A stretch of DNA of 64,000 bases from contig NZ_JACHOP010000003.1 in NCBI RefSeq assembly GCF_014199935.1, positions 186,001 through 250,000 on the forward strand. The letters run 5' to 3'. Position numbers and translations under genes: made by a program. Every line of letters begins with the position of its first letter. Position 1 is the first letter of the stretch. Below the pieces are notes generated by a model. That model worked only from the letters and a program-made list of their open reading frames with translations, was not told where the DNA came from and made no database searches. Shown one piece after another: positions 52,493-61,494 of the stretch. The stretch is from Methylorubrum rhodinum (lineage in GTDB: Bacteria; Pseudomonadota; Alphaproteobacteria; Rhizobiales; Beijerinckiaceae).

Positions 52493-55400
52493 CTACACGA
52501 CGAGGAAGTCGGCGTGGGTGAGCGCCGCCTTGTTGTCGAGCACGGCGAACTTCACCGCCGTGCCGCTCCCCGAGCCGTCCGCGTCGTAGAACAGCTCGCC
52601 CGTCGTCTGCTTGTACAGGATGCGGTCGCCCGCATCCGCATTGCCCGTGCTGATGTTCTTGAACGCGCTCTCGGCGAGCTGCCCCGGCGCCAGCGCGGAA
52701 AAGACGTCTTTCGACAGCCGCACCGTGTCCTCGGCCGCGAAGTCGACGATCCGGTCGACGTTGCCCGCGCCGAGCGACGTCGAGAAGGCGAAGCTGTCCG
52801 CTCCGCCCCGGCCGGTCAGCACGTCGCCGCCGCCCCGGCCGTCGAGCACGTTGGCGCCGTTGTTGCCCACCAGCGACTGCCCGAACGCGTTGCCGGACAG
52901 GTTGAACCGTGCCGAGCCGGTCGAGGCCAGCAGCTGCAGCGCCTCGATCTCCTGGCCGGCCGCGAGCGCGTAGCTCGCCGTCGCCAGCACCGTATCGCGC
53001 CCGCCGCCCGCCGCCTCGGTGACCCGGTCGCCGAGGTTGTCGACGATGTAGGTGTCGTCGCCGCCGCGCCCCGTCATCGCATCGCGGCCGACGCCGCCGT
53101 TGATGACGTTGGCGCCGTTGTTGCCCACCAGCGACTGGCTGATCGCGTTTCCGGTCAGGTTCAGGTTGGCCGAGCCGGTCGCGGCGAGCAGTTGCAGCCC
53201 CTCGATCTCCTGTCCCGCCTGGAGCGCGTAGCTCGTCGAGGCGAATACCCGGTCGACGCCCCCGCCCGAGGCCTCGAACACGAGGTCCCCGGCATTGTCG
53301 ACGACGAAGGCGTCGTTGCCGGTCCCGCCCGTCAGCCGGTCGGCGCCCGCGCCGCCGTTGAGGGTGTCGGCGCCCGCCCCGCCGTTGAGCGTGTCGATGC
53401 CGTCGAGCGTGGTGAAGGTGTCGGCGCCGGAGCCGCCGGTCAGCGTGATGTTGCCGATGCTGGTGGTGGTGGTGCCGTCGCCGACCAGCGTGGTGGTGCC
53501 GCCGACGCTCCGCATGACGAAGCGCAAAGCCGCGGTGGCGCCGGAGCGGTCGATGATCGCGCTGTCGCTGTCCTGGCCGCCGAGCAGCACGTCGCGCCCG
53601 CCCAGGCTGATCAGGGTGTCCCGGCCGGCCCCGCCGTCGAGGCGGTTGTTTCCGGCATTGTCGCGCAGGGTGTTGGCGAGTTCGTTGCCGGTGAGGTCGA
53701 GGCTGGCGGTGCCGACGGCGAGTTCCAGCGTCTCGATCGATTGGCCGGCGGCCAGGACGTAGCTGACCGAGGCGCGGACGGTGTCGCTGCCCTCGCCGGC
53801 CCGCTCGAACACGCGGTCGCCGACATTGTCGACGCGATAGGTGTCGTTGCCGGCCCCGCCGGTGAGGCTGTCGGCGCCGCCCGCCCCGTCGAGGGTGTTG
53901 GCGCCGGCATTGCCGATCAGGGCATTGGAAAAGCCGTTGCCGGTCAGGCTGCGGGCGGCGGTGCCGGCGGGGTCGGCGAGCCGCAGGGTCTCGATCTCCT
54001 GGCCGACTTCGAGCGTGTAGCTGCCGCTGGTGACGACGGTGTCGTTGCCGAAATCGACGGCCTCGAACACGCGATCGTCGTTGCCGTCGACGATGTAGGT
54101 GTCGTCACCGCCGAGGCCGGACAGGCGGCTGGCGCCGCCGTTGCCGACCAGCGTCTGGCCGATCTCGTTGCCGATGAGTTCGAGGACCCCGGCGGCGCGG
54201 TTGTCGGCAAATTTGAGGGTCTCGACCGCGGAAGCCGCCGTCAGGGCGAAGCCGAAGGACGTGATGACGGTGTCAGTCCCGGAGTTTGCGTATTCGTAAA
54301 CCCTATCGCCCACGTTATCGACGTAATAAGTATCGTTTCCGGCGAGGCCCAGCAGTTCATCGGCGCCCGCCCCTCCGTCGAGGATGTCGTCTCCTCCGCT
54401 GCTCCGAATATAATTGCTCAGCTCGTTACCCGTAAGCTTGAAATTTCGCTGACTCGTGGACGGGCTTACGGTAACAACTTCTACATACGATCCGGCAGTC
54501 AACGTCCAGTCGGCGGCAACGGAGACAGAATCGCCTCCACCATCGGCTTGTTCGATGACTTGGTCGCCGGATTCTGAAACAATGTAACGGTCGCTGCCCG
54601 CCCCGCCGGCCATGATGTCGGCACCGGCGCCCCCGTCCAGAACGTCGATTCCCTCTCCGCCATCGAGCGTATCTGCGCCATTGCCTCCGAAGAGCTGGTC
54701 GGAACGTTCGCCGCCGATTAGCGTATCGTTCCCATCGCCACCGGTAAGTCTATTTTCCCGTTGATTGCCGGTGATGACGTTGTCGCTGGCGTTTCCAATT
54801 CCCGATTGCGCAGAACCGTACTCATCAGGGTCTCGGGACAAAACCAGATTCTCAAAGTTGGCACCGAGCGCATGACTTGTACTGCTGATGATCGTGTCCG
54901 TTCCGCCGCCCGCCTGCTCTTCCACGATATTGTCGTACGTTTTGACGAAGTAGGTGTCGTCGCCGTTGCCGCCGATCAGGCGATCCTTCTCGGTTCCGCC
55001 GACGAGGAGGTCGTTGCCGTCGCCGCCTTCGAGGGTGTCGTTGCCGGCCCCGCCTTCGAGCCTGTCGTCGCCGCCGAGTCCGAGGAGCGTGTTGTTCTCT
55101 TTGTTGCCGGTGATGACGTTGGCGAGCGCGTTGCCGGTGCCGGTCACGGCGTTCAGGCCGACGAGCACCAGATCCTCGACATTCGCGCCGAGCGTCGCCG
55201 AGTAGAGCGCGAAGACGGTGTCGCGCCCGGCCCCCGCCGCCTCGACCACCGTGTCGCCCGCGTTGTCGACTTCGTAGCGGTCGTCGCCGATCCCGCCCCG
55301 CAGGATGTCGTTGCCGAAGCCGCCTTTGAGGATGTCGTTGCCGGCCCCGCCGCTCAGGTCGTCGGCACCGCTGTAGCCGTACAGCACGTCGTCCCCGCCC

Positions 55401-56827
55401 GCGCCGTCGGCCTTGTCGGCCGATGAAGACAGCAGAACCACTTCGCCGCCGGCACTGCCGGTGAAGTTCTGACTGCCGGCATGGGCCCGCACCTTGACGG
55501 TGAAGCTCTGGCTGGAGACCGCCTCCCCGTACTTCAGGCTGGTGAGCGTCGCCTGGAAATCGCCGTCCCGGTCGTAGTCGATCCCGATCTGGACCGTTCT
55601 GATGCGGGGCAGCCAATCGTAAACGGTGGGGGCCGACCCGTCGCCCTTGGAGACGGACAGGCTGTCGTCGTTGTACCAGACGACGTCGGCGTTCACATCG
55701 AGGATGAAGAAGCCGGCATTGTCGATGGCATAGGAGTAATCTCCGAAATTGACGGTGCCGCCGTCGCTGCCGAAGGTGGGCCTGGCGGTGACCGGTACGC
55801 TGAACGGGTCGGTGCCCTCGGTGTTGAGCGAGAGCGGCGTGATCGCGCCGTTGCCGAGGTTCTTCAGGAAGACGTCCTGACGCCCGTTGAGGTCGTTGGC
55901 GACGAGATTGGCGGCGGTACTGATGAAGGCGACCGACCTTCCGTCCGGCGAGAAAGCGCCTCGGTCGGAATTGCCGTTGCCGGTCATCCCGGACGCGGGC
56001 ACGGACACGAGGGTGACCTTGCCGGTCGCGATCTCCTTCACGAAGACGTTCTTGAAGCCGATCGTCTCGGTCGAGACGAGATTGGTCGCGGTGCTGCTGA
56101 AGAGGATCTTGGTTCCATCCGCGGAAACGTCGAGGTCGCTGGCCGCGCCGTTCGCCTGCACGCCCGAACCCGATTTCGACAGCAGCGTGACGGCGCCGGT
56201 CTCGAGGTTCTTCAGAAACACGTCGGCCACGCCGTTGGTGTCGTTCGCGACGAGGTTGCTCGACGTGCTGATGAAAACGACGGAATTTCCGTCGCCCAGC
56301 AAACGGGCCTCGGAAACAGCACCATTTCCTTTCGAAGCCGAATTTGTCGTATTTAAATTAAATACAGCTCCTGTGTCGGTTTTTATGTAGAGATATTCCC
56401 TAGCTTTGCTTGAGTAATCATTTCCTGTTCGAAGAACCAGAAAGGATTTGTCTTCAGAGACCCCTACAGGCGCGCTAAATTGATTGGCAAGTTGAGGATC
56501 CGAGATGTACCCCTTTCCAATTTCATATTTCAATATTCCTGTACCAGTCTGGATAATGCCGCCATCCGAAATTTCAAATTGACCCGTAAAATACAAAAAA
56601 TCGGAATTTGCAGAAAATGTAATAAGATTTAAACTGGAATTGTATATTGCCGTTGATTTGCCAGTGGCATTTTCTATTAGAACATAATTATATCTATCAT
56701 ATTTAAGAGACAGTTGGCCATCAGGCGACACGGCCTCCTGTTTGACGAATTTCGACATTTCTGAAAACGAAGTGAAGATCGGCAGTGCCTGATGCGCGAA
56801 TGAGTAGGTGAAAGGAGAGCTAGCCAC
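52493..56827 (-). CDS. Giant RTX (hemolysin-type calcium-binding) protein with N-terminal beta-propeller
   Basis: The 1444-residue product has no Sec signal. Residues about 30-330 form repeated PD40/TolB-like blades (DVSADGTKILFSSTATNLV, FSPDGRSVAFISTAANLVAN, with ADVFLKNLETG and QDVFLKNLGNG). A linker with a D-rich loop (DYDRDGDFQ) follows at about 330-470. From about 475 to 1350, glycine/aspartate nonapeptides (GGAGNDTL type) alternate with a recurring unit of roughly 85-105 residues: DTYxVDNxGDRVxE, SYxLxAGQxIE, LTGNxxxN. The last 100 residues (DRIVDFAAEDTVRL, ending HADFLVV) resemble type I secretion signals. No type I exporter genes are adjacent. The 5' part is AT-rich, suggesting a mosaic origin. 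Ca2+-dependent folding outside the cell is expected; the activity is unknown. Confidence 0.9.
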   Translation of the reverse strand: MASSPFTYSFAHQALPIFTSFSEMSKFVKQEAVSPDGQLSLKYDRYNYVLIENATGKSTAIYNSSLNLITFSANSDFLYFTGQFEISDGGIIQTGTGILKYEIGKGYISDPQLANQFSAPVGVSEDKSFLVLRTGNDYSSKAREYLYIKTDTGAVFNLNTTNSASKGNGAVSEARLLGDGNSVVFISTSSNLVANDTNGVADVFLKNLETGAVTLLSKSGSGVQANGAASDLDVSADGTKILFSSTATNLVSTETIGFKNVFVKEIATGKVTLVSVPASGMTGNGNSDRGAFSPDGRSVAFISTAANLVANDLNGRQDVFLKNLGNGAITPLSLNTEGTDPFSVPVTARPTFGSDGGTVNFGDYSYAIDNAGFFILDVNADVVWYNDDSLSVSKGDGSAPTVYDWLPRIRTVQIGIDYDRDGDFQATLTSLKYGEAVSSQSFTVKVRAHAGSQNFTGSAGGEVVLLSSSADKADGAGGDDVLYGYSGADDLSGGAGNDILKGGFGNDILRGGIGDDRYEVDNAGDTVVEAAGAGRDTVFALYSATLGANVEDLVLVGLNAVTGTGNALANVITGNKENNTLLGLGGDDRLEGGAGNDTLEGGDGNDLLVGGTEKDRLIGGNGDDTYFVKTYDNIVEEQAGGGTDTIISSTSHALGANFENLVLSRDPDEYGSAQSGIGNASDNVITGNQRENRLTGGDGNDTLIGGERSDQLFGGNGADTLDGGEGIDVLDGGAGADIMAGGAGSDRYIVSESGDQVIEQADGGGDSVSVAADWTLTAGSYVEVVTVSPSTSQRNFKLTGNELSNYIRSSGGDDILDGGAGADELLGLAGNDTYYVDNVGDRVYEYANSGTDTVITSFGFALTAASAVETLKFADNRAAGVLELIGNEIGQTLVGNGGASRLSGLGGDDTYIVDGNDDRVFEAVDFGNDTVVTSGSYTLEVGQEIETLRLADPAGTAARSLTGNGFSNALIGNAGANTLDGAGGADSLTGGAGNDTYRVDNVGDRVFERAGEGSDTVRASVSYVLAAGQSIETLELAVGTASLDLTGNELANTLRDNAGNNRLDGGAGRDTLISLGGRDVLLGGQDSDSAIIDRSGATAALRFVMRSVGGTTTLVGDGTTTTSIGNITLTGGSGADTFTTLDGIDTLNGGAGADTLNGGAGADRLTGGTGNDAFVVDNAGDLVFEASGGGVDRVFASTSYALQAGQEIEGLQLLAATGSANLNLTGNAISQSLVGNNGANVINGGVGRDAMTGRGGDDTYIVDNLGDRVTEAAGGGRDTVLATASYALAAGQEIEALQLLASTGSARFNLSGNAFGQSLVGNNGANVLDGRGGGDVLTGRGGADSFAFSTSLGAGNVDRIVDFAAEDTVRLSKDVFSALAPGQLAESAFKNISTGNADAGDRILYKQTTGELFYDADGSGSGTAVKFAVLDNKAALTHADFLVV

Positions 56828-57134
56828 GAAACGACCCCGATTTAGCCCGATTTGCTCAATTGCCGCGCTATGTCCGCAAGGCCACGCACCACTTCGAACG
56901 TTGCCGTGGTTGTACCTGAACGCGGTTCACGTGGCGAGAGTGGGGCGCCATGCTCGATGCGGCAGGCTGTCGTCATCGACCGGCTTGCGCGGGTCGCGCC
57001 CGAGCGTGACGAACCGTCTCGATGACGATCATCCACGCGCTCGCATCCCCGCGCTCGCGGATCGCGAAGAGCGCCCTCGCGCGTTCGTCGTGCGGGGCTT
57101 CCGCCCTGGTCGCATGCGTGCCGACCGGCCTGGC
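56828..57134. other. Gene-free region between RTX and RND genes
   Basis: I find no convincing gene in these 307 bases. The first 60 bases are mixed in composition and must carry the RTX promoter and ribosome binding site on the minus strand; the rest is GC-rich sequence downstream of the efflux pump. Confidence 0.5.
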
Positions 57135-60100
57135 TCAGCCCTTCACTCCCCGCGGCGGCGGCTTGATCCGGTACCAGCCGACATAGAGGGCCGGCAGGAA
57201 CAGCAGCGTCAGCCCCGTCGCGGCCAGGATGCCGCCGATCATTGCGTAGGCCATCGGCCCCCAGAACACCTCGCGGGCGATCGGGATCAGGCCGAGGCTG
57301 GCGGCGGCGGCCGTCAGCAGGATCGGGCGCATGCGGTGGCGCGTGGCCTCGACCACGGCGTCCCAGGGCGCCATGCCCTCCGCCTCGCATTCCTCGATCT
57401 GGCTGACCAGGATCACGGCGTTGCGCACGATGATGCCGATGAGCGCCAGGATGCCGAGGATGGCGACGAAGCCCATCGGCTTGTCGAAGAGCAGAAGGGC
57501 AGGAACAACCCCGATCAACCCGAGAGGCGCGACGGAAAACACCAAAAAAAGCTTCTGGAAGCTCTGGAGCTGGATCATCAGGAACAGCGCCATGGCGAGC
57601 AGCATCACAGGCACCACGGCGGCGATCGGCCCCTGGCCCTTGCCGGCCTCCTCGACCGCGCCGCCGATGGCCAGCGTGTAGCCCTCGGGCAACGCCGCGA
57701 CGTAGGCGTCGATGGCGGGCTGGAGCGCAGCCACGATGGTCGGCGGCTGGGTCGCGTCGTTGATCGTGGCGCGCACGGTCAGCGTCGGCACCCGGTCGCG
57801 GCGCCAGACGATCGGCTGTTCGAGGTCGTAGTCGATCTTGGCGAACGCCAGGATCGGCACCACCGAGCCGTTCGAGAGCGTGACCTGAAGGCTCTGGAGC
57901 GTGTCCAGCGAGGAGCGCTCGATGGCGCGCGCGCGGCCGACCACGTTCACGAGGTAGATCGAATCGCGCACCTGGGTGATCGCCTGACCGCCGACGACGG
58001 CGTTGAGGATGCCGGCGATGTCCTGGCTGGTGACGCCGAGCTGGCGCGCCTTGTCCTGCAGGATCTCGACCCGCAGCACCTTGCCGGGCTCGTTCCAGTC
58101 GAAGGTCGGCACGGCCAGCCGCTTGTCGGTGGCGACGACGTCGGCGAGCTTGAGGGCGAGGCGCCGGACCTCCTGGATGTCCGGCCCGGACAGGCGGTAC
58201 TGGATCGGGCGGCCGACCGGCGGGCCGAGGTTCAGGGGCTGGACCAGCACGTCGGTGCCGACGAAGTCGCGCCGCCCGATTTTCTGCAATCGCGCCATCA
58301 CCCTGTCGCGGATCTCGAGCGATTTCGTCACGATGACGATCTGGCCGAAGAAGGCGTTGGCGAGCTGCTGGTCCAGCGGCAGGTAGAAGCGCACCGCGCC
58401 CTGGCCGACATAGGAGGACCAGCGCTCGATGTCGGGGTCGCCCTTCAGCTCGGCCTCGAACCGGTCGAGCTGCGCCTTGGTCTCGCGGATGGTGGCGTTC
58501 TGCGGCAGCGTCAGGTCGACGAGGAGTTCGGCGCGGTCCGAGGACGGGAAGAACTGCTGCTGCACGTGGCCCATGCCGACGATGGCGAGGCCCATCAGCC
58601 CGACACAGATGATGACGGTGATCCAGCGCAGCCGCATCGCGACGCGTAAGGTCGCCATGAAGACGCGGGTGAACAGGCCCTGCTTCTCGGCATGGTGCTT
58701 CATCTTCTTCGGAAGAATCGTGACGCCGAGCAGCGGCGCGAACAGCACCGCCACCACCCAGGAGACCAGGAGCGAGGCCGCGATCACGACGAAGAGCGAG
58801 TAGGTGTACTCGCCCGCCGACGAGCCGTTGAAGCCGATCGGCAGGAAGCCCGCCACCGTCACCAGGGTGCCGGTCAGCATCGGGAAGGCGGTGGAGGTGT
58901 AGGCGAAGGTCGCGGCTTTCTTGAGGTTGTCGCCGAGTTCAAGGCGCGCCACCATCATCTCGACGGTGATCATCGCGTCGTCCACGAGCAGGCCAAGCGC
59001 GATGATGAGCGCGCCGAGCGAGATGCGCTGGAGCGTCACGCCCATCACCTGCATCACCACGAAGACGATGGCGAGCACGAGCGGGATCGAGATCGCGACG
59101 ACGAGGCCGGCGCGGAGCCCGAGGCTGACGAAGCTGACGAGGAGCACGATGACGACGGCCTCGACCAGCGCCTTGGTGAAGCCGCCGACGGCCTCCTCCA
59201 CGATCCTGGGCTGGTCCGAGACGAGGTGGATGCCCACCCCGATCGGCAACTTGCCCTCGACCACGTGCATGCGCGCCTTCAGGTCCTCGCCGAACTTCAG
59301 GAGGTTGGCGTTGGGCCGCATGGCGATGGCCAGCCCGATGGCCGGCTTGCCGTCGACCCGGAACATGGCGGCAGGCGGGTCCTCGTAGCCGCGGGAGATG
59401 TCGGCGACATCGGCGAGCCGGAAGAAGCGGTCGTTGAAGCGCAGGTTGACGTTGCGCAACGAGTCTTCCGAGGTGAACTGCCCGCTGACCCGCAACGAGA
59501 CGCGCTCGGGCCCGGCCTGGACCACGCCGGAGGCCGCGACCGCGTTCTGCGATTGCAGCGCCTTGATCAGCGCCTGGATGTCGATGCCGTAGCCCGCGAG
59601 CTTGCGGGTGGAGAAGTCGAGGTCGATCGTCTCGCCCTGCACGCCCATCAGCAGGGTCTTGCCGATGTTGGGCACCTTCAGGATCTCGGTGCGGACGCCC
59701 TCGACGTAGTCGCGCAACTGCCGGTGGGTCAGGCCGTCGGCGGTGAAGGCGTAGACGTTGCCGTAGACGTCGCCGAACTCGTCGTTGAAGCTCGGGCCCT
59801 GCACCCCTTGCGGAAAGGTGTGCTGGATGTCGCCGAGACGCTTCCTGACCTGATAGAAGGCCGGCTGGATCTCCTCCTTCCGCGTCGTGTCGCGGAACTG
59901 GACGAAGACGGTCGACTGACCGGGCGTGGTGTAGCTGCGGACGTAGTCCAGCGCGTTGATCTGCTGCAATTCCTTCTCGATCCGGTCGGTGACCTGATCG
60001 AGGGTGTCCTTGATGGTGGCGCCGGGCCAGGACGCCTGGACCACCATGGTCTTGATGGCGAATGGCGGGTCCTCCTCGCGGCCGAGCCGCGAATAGGCCA

Positions 60101-60188
60101 TCGCGCCGGCCGCGAGGCAGACCAGCATCAGGAACCAGACGAGCGAGCGGTGGCCGAGCGCCCAGTCGGAGAGGTTGAAGTCCTTCAC
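57135..60188 (-). CDS. RND efflux pump, inner-membrane transporter (AcrB/HAE1-like)
   Basis: The 1017-residue permease has the RND layout: one N-terminal segment (SLVWFLMLVCLAAGAMAY), a large periplasmic loop (GREEDPPFAIKTMVVQASWPG), segments 2-6, a second loop and segments 8-12. The proton-relay pair Asp-Asp lies in segment 4 (IIALGLLVDDAMITVEM). The C-terminal half holds SIGGAV-like and MGFVAILGILALIGIIVRNAVIL blocks. It probably exports hydrophobic drugs or envelope-active compounds. It is the third gene behind two adaptors; no outer-membrane TolC gene is visible. Confidence 0.94.
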   Translation of the reverse strand: MKDFNLSDWALGHRSLVWFLMLVCLAAGAMAYSRLGREEDPPFAIKTMVVQASWPGATIKDTLDQVTDRIEKELQQINALDYVRSYTTPGQSTVFVQFRDTTRKEEIQPAFYQVRKRLGDIQHTFPQGVQGPSFNDEFGDVYGNVYAFTADGLTHRQLRDYVEGVRTEILKVPNIGKTLLMGVQGETIDLDFSTRKLAGYGIDIQALIKALQSQNAVAASGVVQAGPERVSLRVSGQFTSEDSLRNVNLRFNDRFFRLADVADISRGYEDPPAAMFRVDGKPAIGLAIAMRPNANLLKFGEDLKARMHVVEGKLPIGVGIHLVSDQPRIVEEAVGGFTKALVEAVVIVLLVSFVSLGLRAGLVVAISIPLVLAIVFVVMQVMGVTLQRISLGALIIALGLLVDDAMITVEMMVARLELGDNLKKAATFAYTSTAFPMLTGTLVTVAGFLPIGFNGSSAGEYTYSLFVVIAASLLVSWVVAVLFAPLLGVTILPKKMKHHAEKQGLFTRVFMATLRVAMRLRWITVIICVGLMGLAIVGMGHVQQQFFPSSDRAELLVDLTLPQNATIRETKAQLDRFEAELKGDPDIERWSSYVGQGAVRFYLPLDQQLANAFFGQIVIVTKSLEIRDRVMARLQKIGRRDFVGTDVLVQPLNLGPPVGRPIQYRLSGPDIQEVRRLALKLADVVATDKRLAVPTFDWNEPGKVLRVEILQDKARQLGVTSQDIAGILNAVVGGQAITQVRDSIYLVNVVGRARAIERSSLDTLQSLQVTLSNGSVVPILAFAKIDYDLEQPIVWRRDRVPTLTVRATINDATQPPTIVAALQPAIDAYVAALPEGYTLAIGGAVEEAGKGQGPIAAVVPVMLLAMALFLMIQLQSFQKLFLVFSVAPLGLIGVVPALLLFDKPMGFVAILGILALIGIIVRNAVILVSQIEECEAEGMAPWDAVVEATRHRMRPILLTAAAASLGLIPIAREVFWGPMAYAMIGGILAATGLTLLFLPALYVGWYRIKPPPRGVKG

Positions 60189-60210
60189 GGGAAAAGCCTT
60201 CTCGCCTCGG

Positions 60211-61494
60211 TCAGTGCGGTTCGTCGGGCAGGCGCACCGGCTGCCCGTCGCTCAGGGAATGGACGCCGGCCACCACGACCCGCTCGCCGGGCTGCAACCC
60301 GCCGCCGACCGCGATGCGCGGGCCGCCGTCCGGCTCGGCCGCGAGCGTCACGTCGCGGCGCGTCACCTGCCGCTTGCCCCCGGTCTCGTCCGACACGATC
60401 CAGACCGAGCGACGCCCGTCCGTGCTCAGCAGCGCGGTCGCGGGCAGGAAGAAGCGGCGCGGGGTCGGGCGCACCAGCGAGACCGTGATGGTCGCCCCCA
60501 GCCGGAAGGCGGGGCCCGGATTCTCCAGCGTCATGCGGATGCGGCGCGTGCGGGTGCCGGTGTCGGCGAACGGCGCGACCTCGCGCACCCGGCCCCGCGC
60601 GGTGATCTCCGGCGCGCTCTGGAGCGAGACCGTGAACACCCCGTCCTTCGGCATCGCCCCGACCAGGGTCTCGGGGATGTCGACCACCGCCTCGCGGGTC
60701 TCGGGGCGCGCCAGCGTGACGATCCCCTGCCCCGGGCTCACCACCTGCCCGATCTCGGCGAGGCGCTGGGTGACGACGCCGTCGAAATCGGCGTGCAGCT
60801 CGGTGTAGCCGATCTGGTCGCGCGCCTTCTGCAGGCTGGCGCCGGCCTGGGCGAGGCGCGCCTGTGCGGTGTCGCGCCGGGCCACGGCCGCGTCGAGCTG
60901 CGCCTGGGTGACGTTGCCGCCCTCCATCAGCCGCCGCGTGCGGGCCTCGGTGGCGGCGGCGTTCTCGGCCTGCGCCTTGGCGTCGGCGAGTTCGGCTTCG
61001 GCGCGGGTCAGGTCGAAGCGCGAGACGATGGGGTCGAGGGCGGCGAGCCGCTGACCCTTCTTCACCACGTCGCCGACGGTGACGTCGCGCGCCACCACGC
61101 GGCCGCCGATCTGGAAGCCGAGCTGCGACTGGTAGCGCGGCTCCACCGTGCCGGCGAAGGGGCCGAAGATCACGTTCTCGGTGGGCTCGGCCAGCGTGGA
61201 CAGGACCGGGCGGACGGGGGGCGGGCCGGGCTCCTCTTGGGAGGGTTGGCAGGCGGCCAGCGTCAGGGTGAGCGTGGCCGCCAGTGCGAGGCGCAGCGCA
61301 GAACCCTCCCCCCTCTGCGGGGGAGGGTGCCCCGCGGATGCGGGGCGGGAGAGGGGAACCACGCTTCCGGAGAGTTCGCGTCGAAGGCGGCTAAGCGGCA
61401 CCGTCGCTCCCCTCTCCCGACCCCCTTCGGGGGCCACCCTCCCCCGCAGAGGGGGGAGGGTGGCCGCGGAGATGGTGCGGACAAAGAACGTCAT
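60211..61494 (-). CDS. RND efflux periplasmic adaptor lipoprotein with in-frame repeat insertion
   Basis: The 427-residue protein is a membrane fusion protein: lipoyl halves (FQIGGRVVARDVTVGDVVKKGQ and TELHADFDGVVTQRLAEIG), an alpha hairpin (EAELADAKAQAENAAATEART, LAQAGASLQKARDQIGY) and a beta-barrel (VSLQSAPEITARGRVREVAP). The lipobox is LAAC (Cys82). Residues 12-64 are encoded by a 159-bp palindromic element; without it the sequence would read MTFFVRTISAA directly joined to SALRLALAATLTLTLAAC, an ordinary lipoprotein signal with Cys29. The insertion keeps the frame. If the ATG at 61494 is used, the signal is displaced by 53 residues; an internal start would restore it. The first codons overlap the end of the other adaptor gene. 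Confidence 0.88.
   Translation of the reverse strand: MTFFVRTISAATLPPLRGRVAPEGGRERGATVPLSRLRRELSGSVVPLSRPASAGHPPPQRGEGSALRLALAATLTLTLAACQPSQEEPGPPPVRPVLSTLAEPTENVIFGPFAGTVEPRYQSQLGFQIGGRVVARDVTVGDVVKKGQRLAALDPIVSRFDLTRAEAELADAKAQAENAAATEARTRRLMEGGNVTQAQLDAAVARRDTAQARLAQAGASLQKARDQIGYTELHADFDGVVTQRLAEIGQVVSPGQGIVTLARPETREAVVDIPETLVGAMPKDGVFTVSLQSAPEITARGRVREVAPFADTGTRTRRIRMTLENPGPAFRLGATITVSLVRPTPRRFFLPATALLSTDGRRSVWIVSDETGGKRQVTRRDVTLAAEPDGGPRIAVGGGLQPGERVVVAGVHSLSDGQPVRLPDEPH
61303..61461. repeat. 159-bp palindromic element inserted in frame in an adaptor gene
   Basis: Perfect 27-bp inverted repeats at 61303-61329 and 61435-61461 (ACCCTCCCCCCTCTGCGGGG and on) bound the element, and further CCCTCTCCC/GGGAGAGGG inversions lie inside. 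Its length is divisible by three and the reading frame through it has no stop, encoding 53 residues of the type LPPLRGRVA...PLSRP...HPPPQRGEG. Confidence 0.92.

Noticed and set aside
56842..57030. Possible short minus-strand frame ending LADIARQLSKSG between the RND and RTX genes
   Set aside because: No ribosome binding site, no recognisable domain, and most of the longer frame overlaps the RND gene. A gene remnant cannot be excluded but is not supported.
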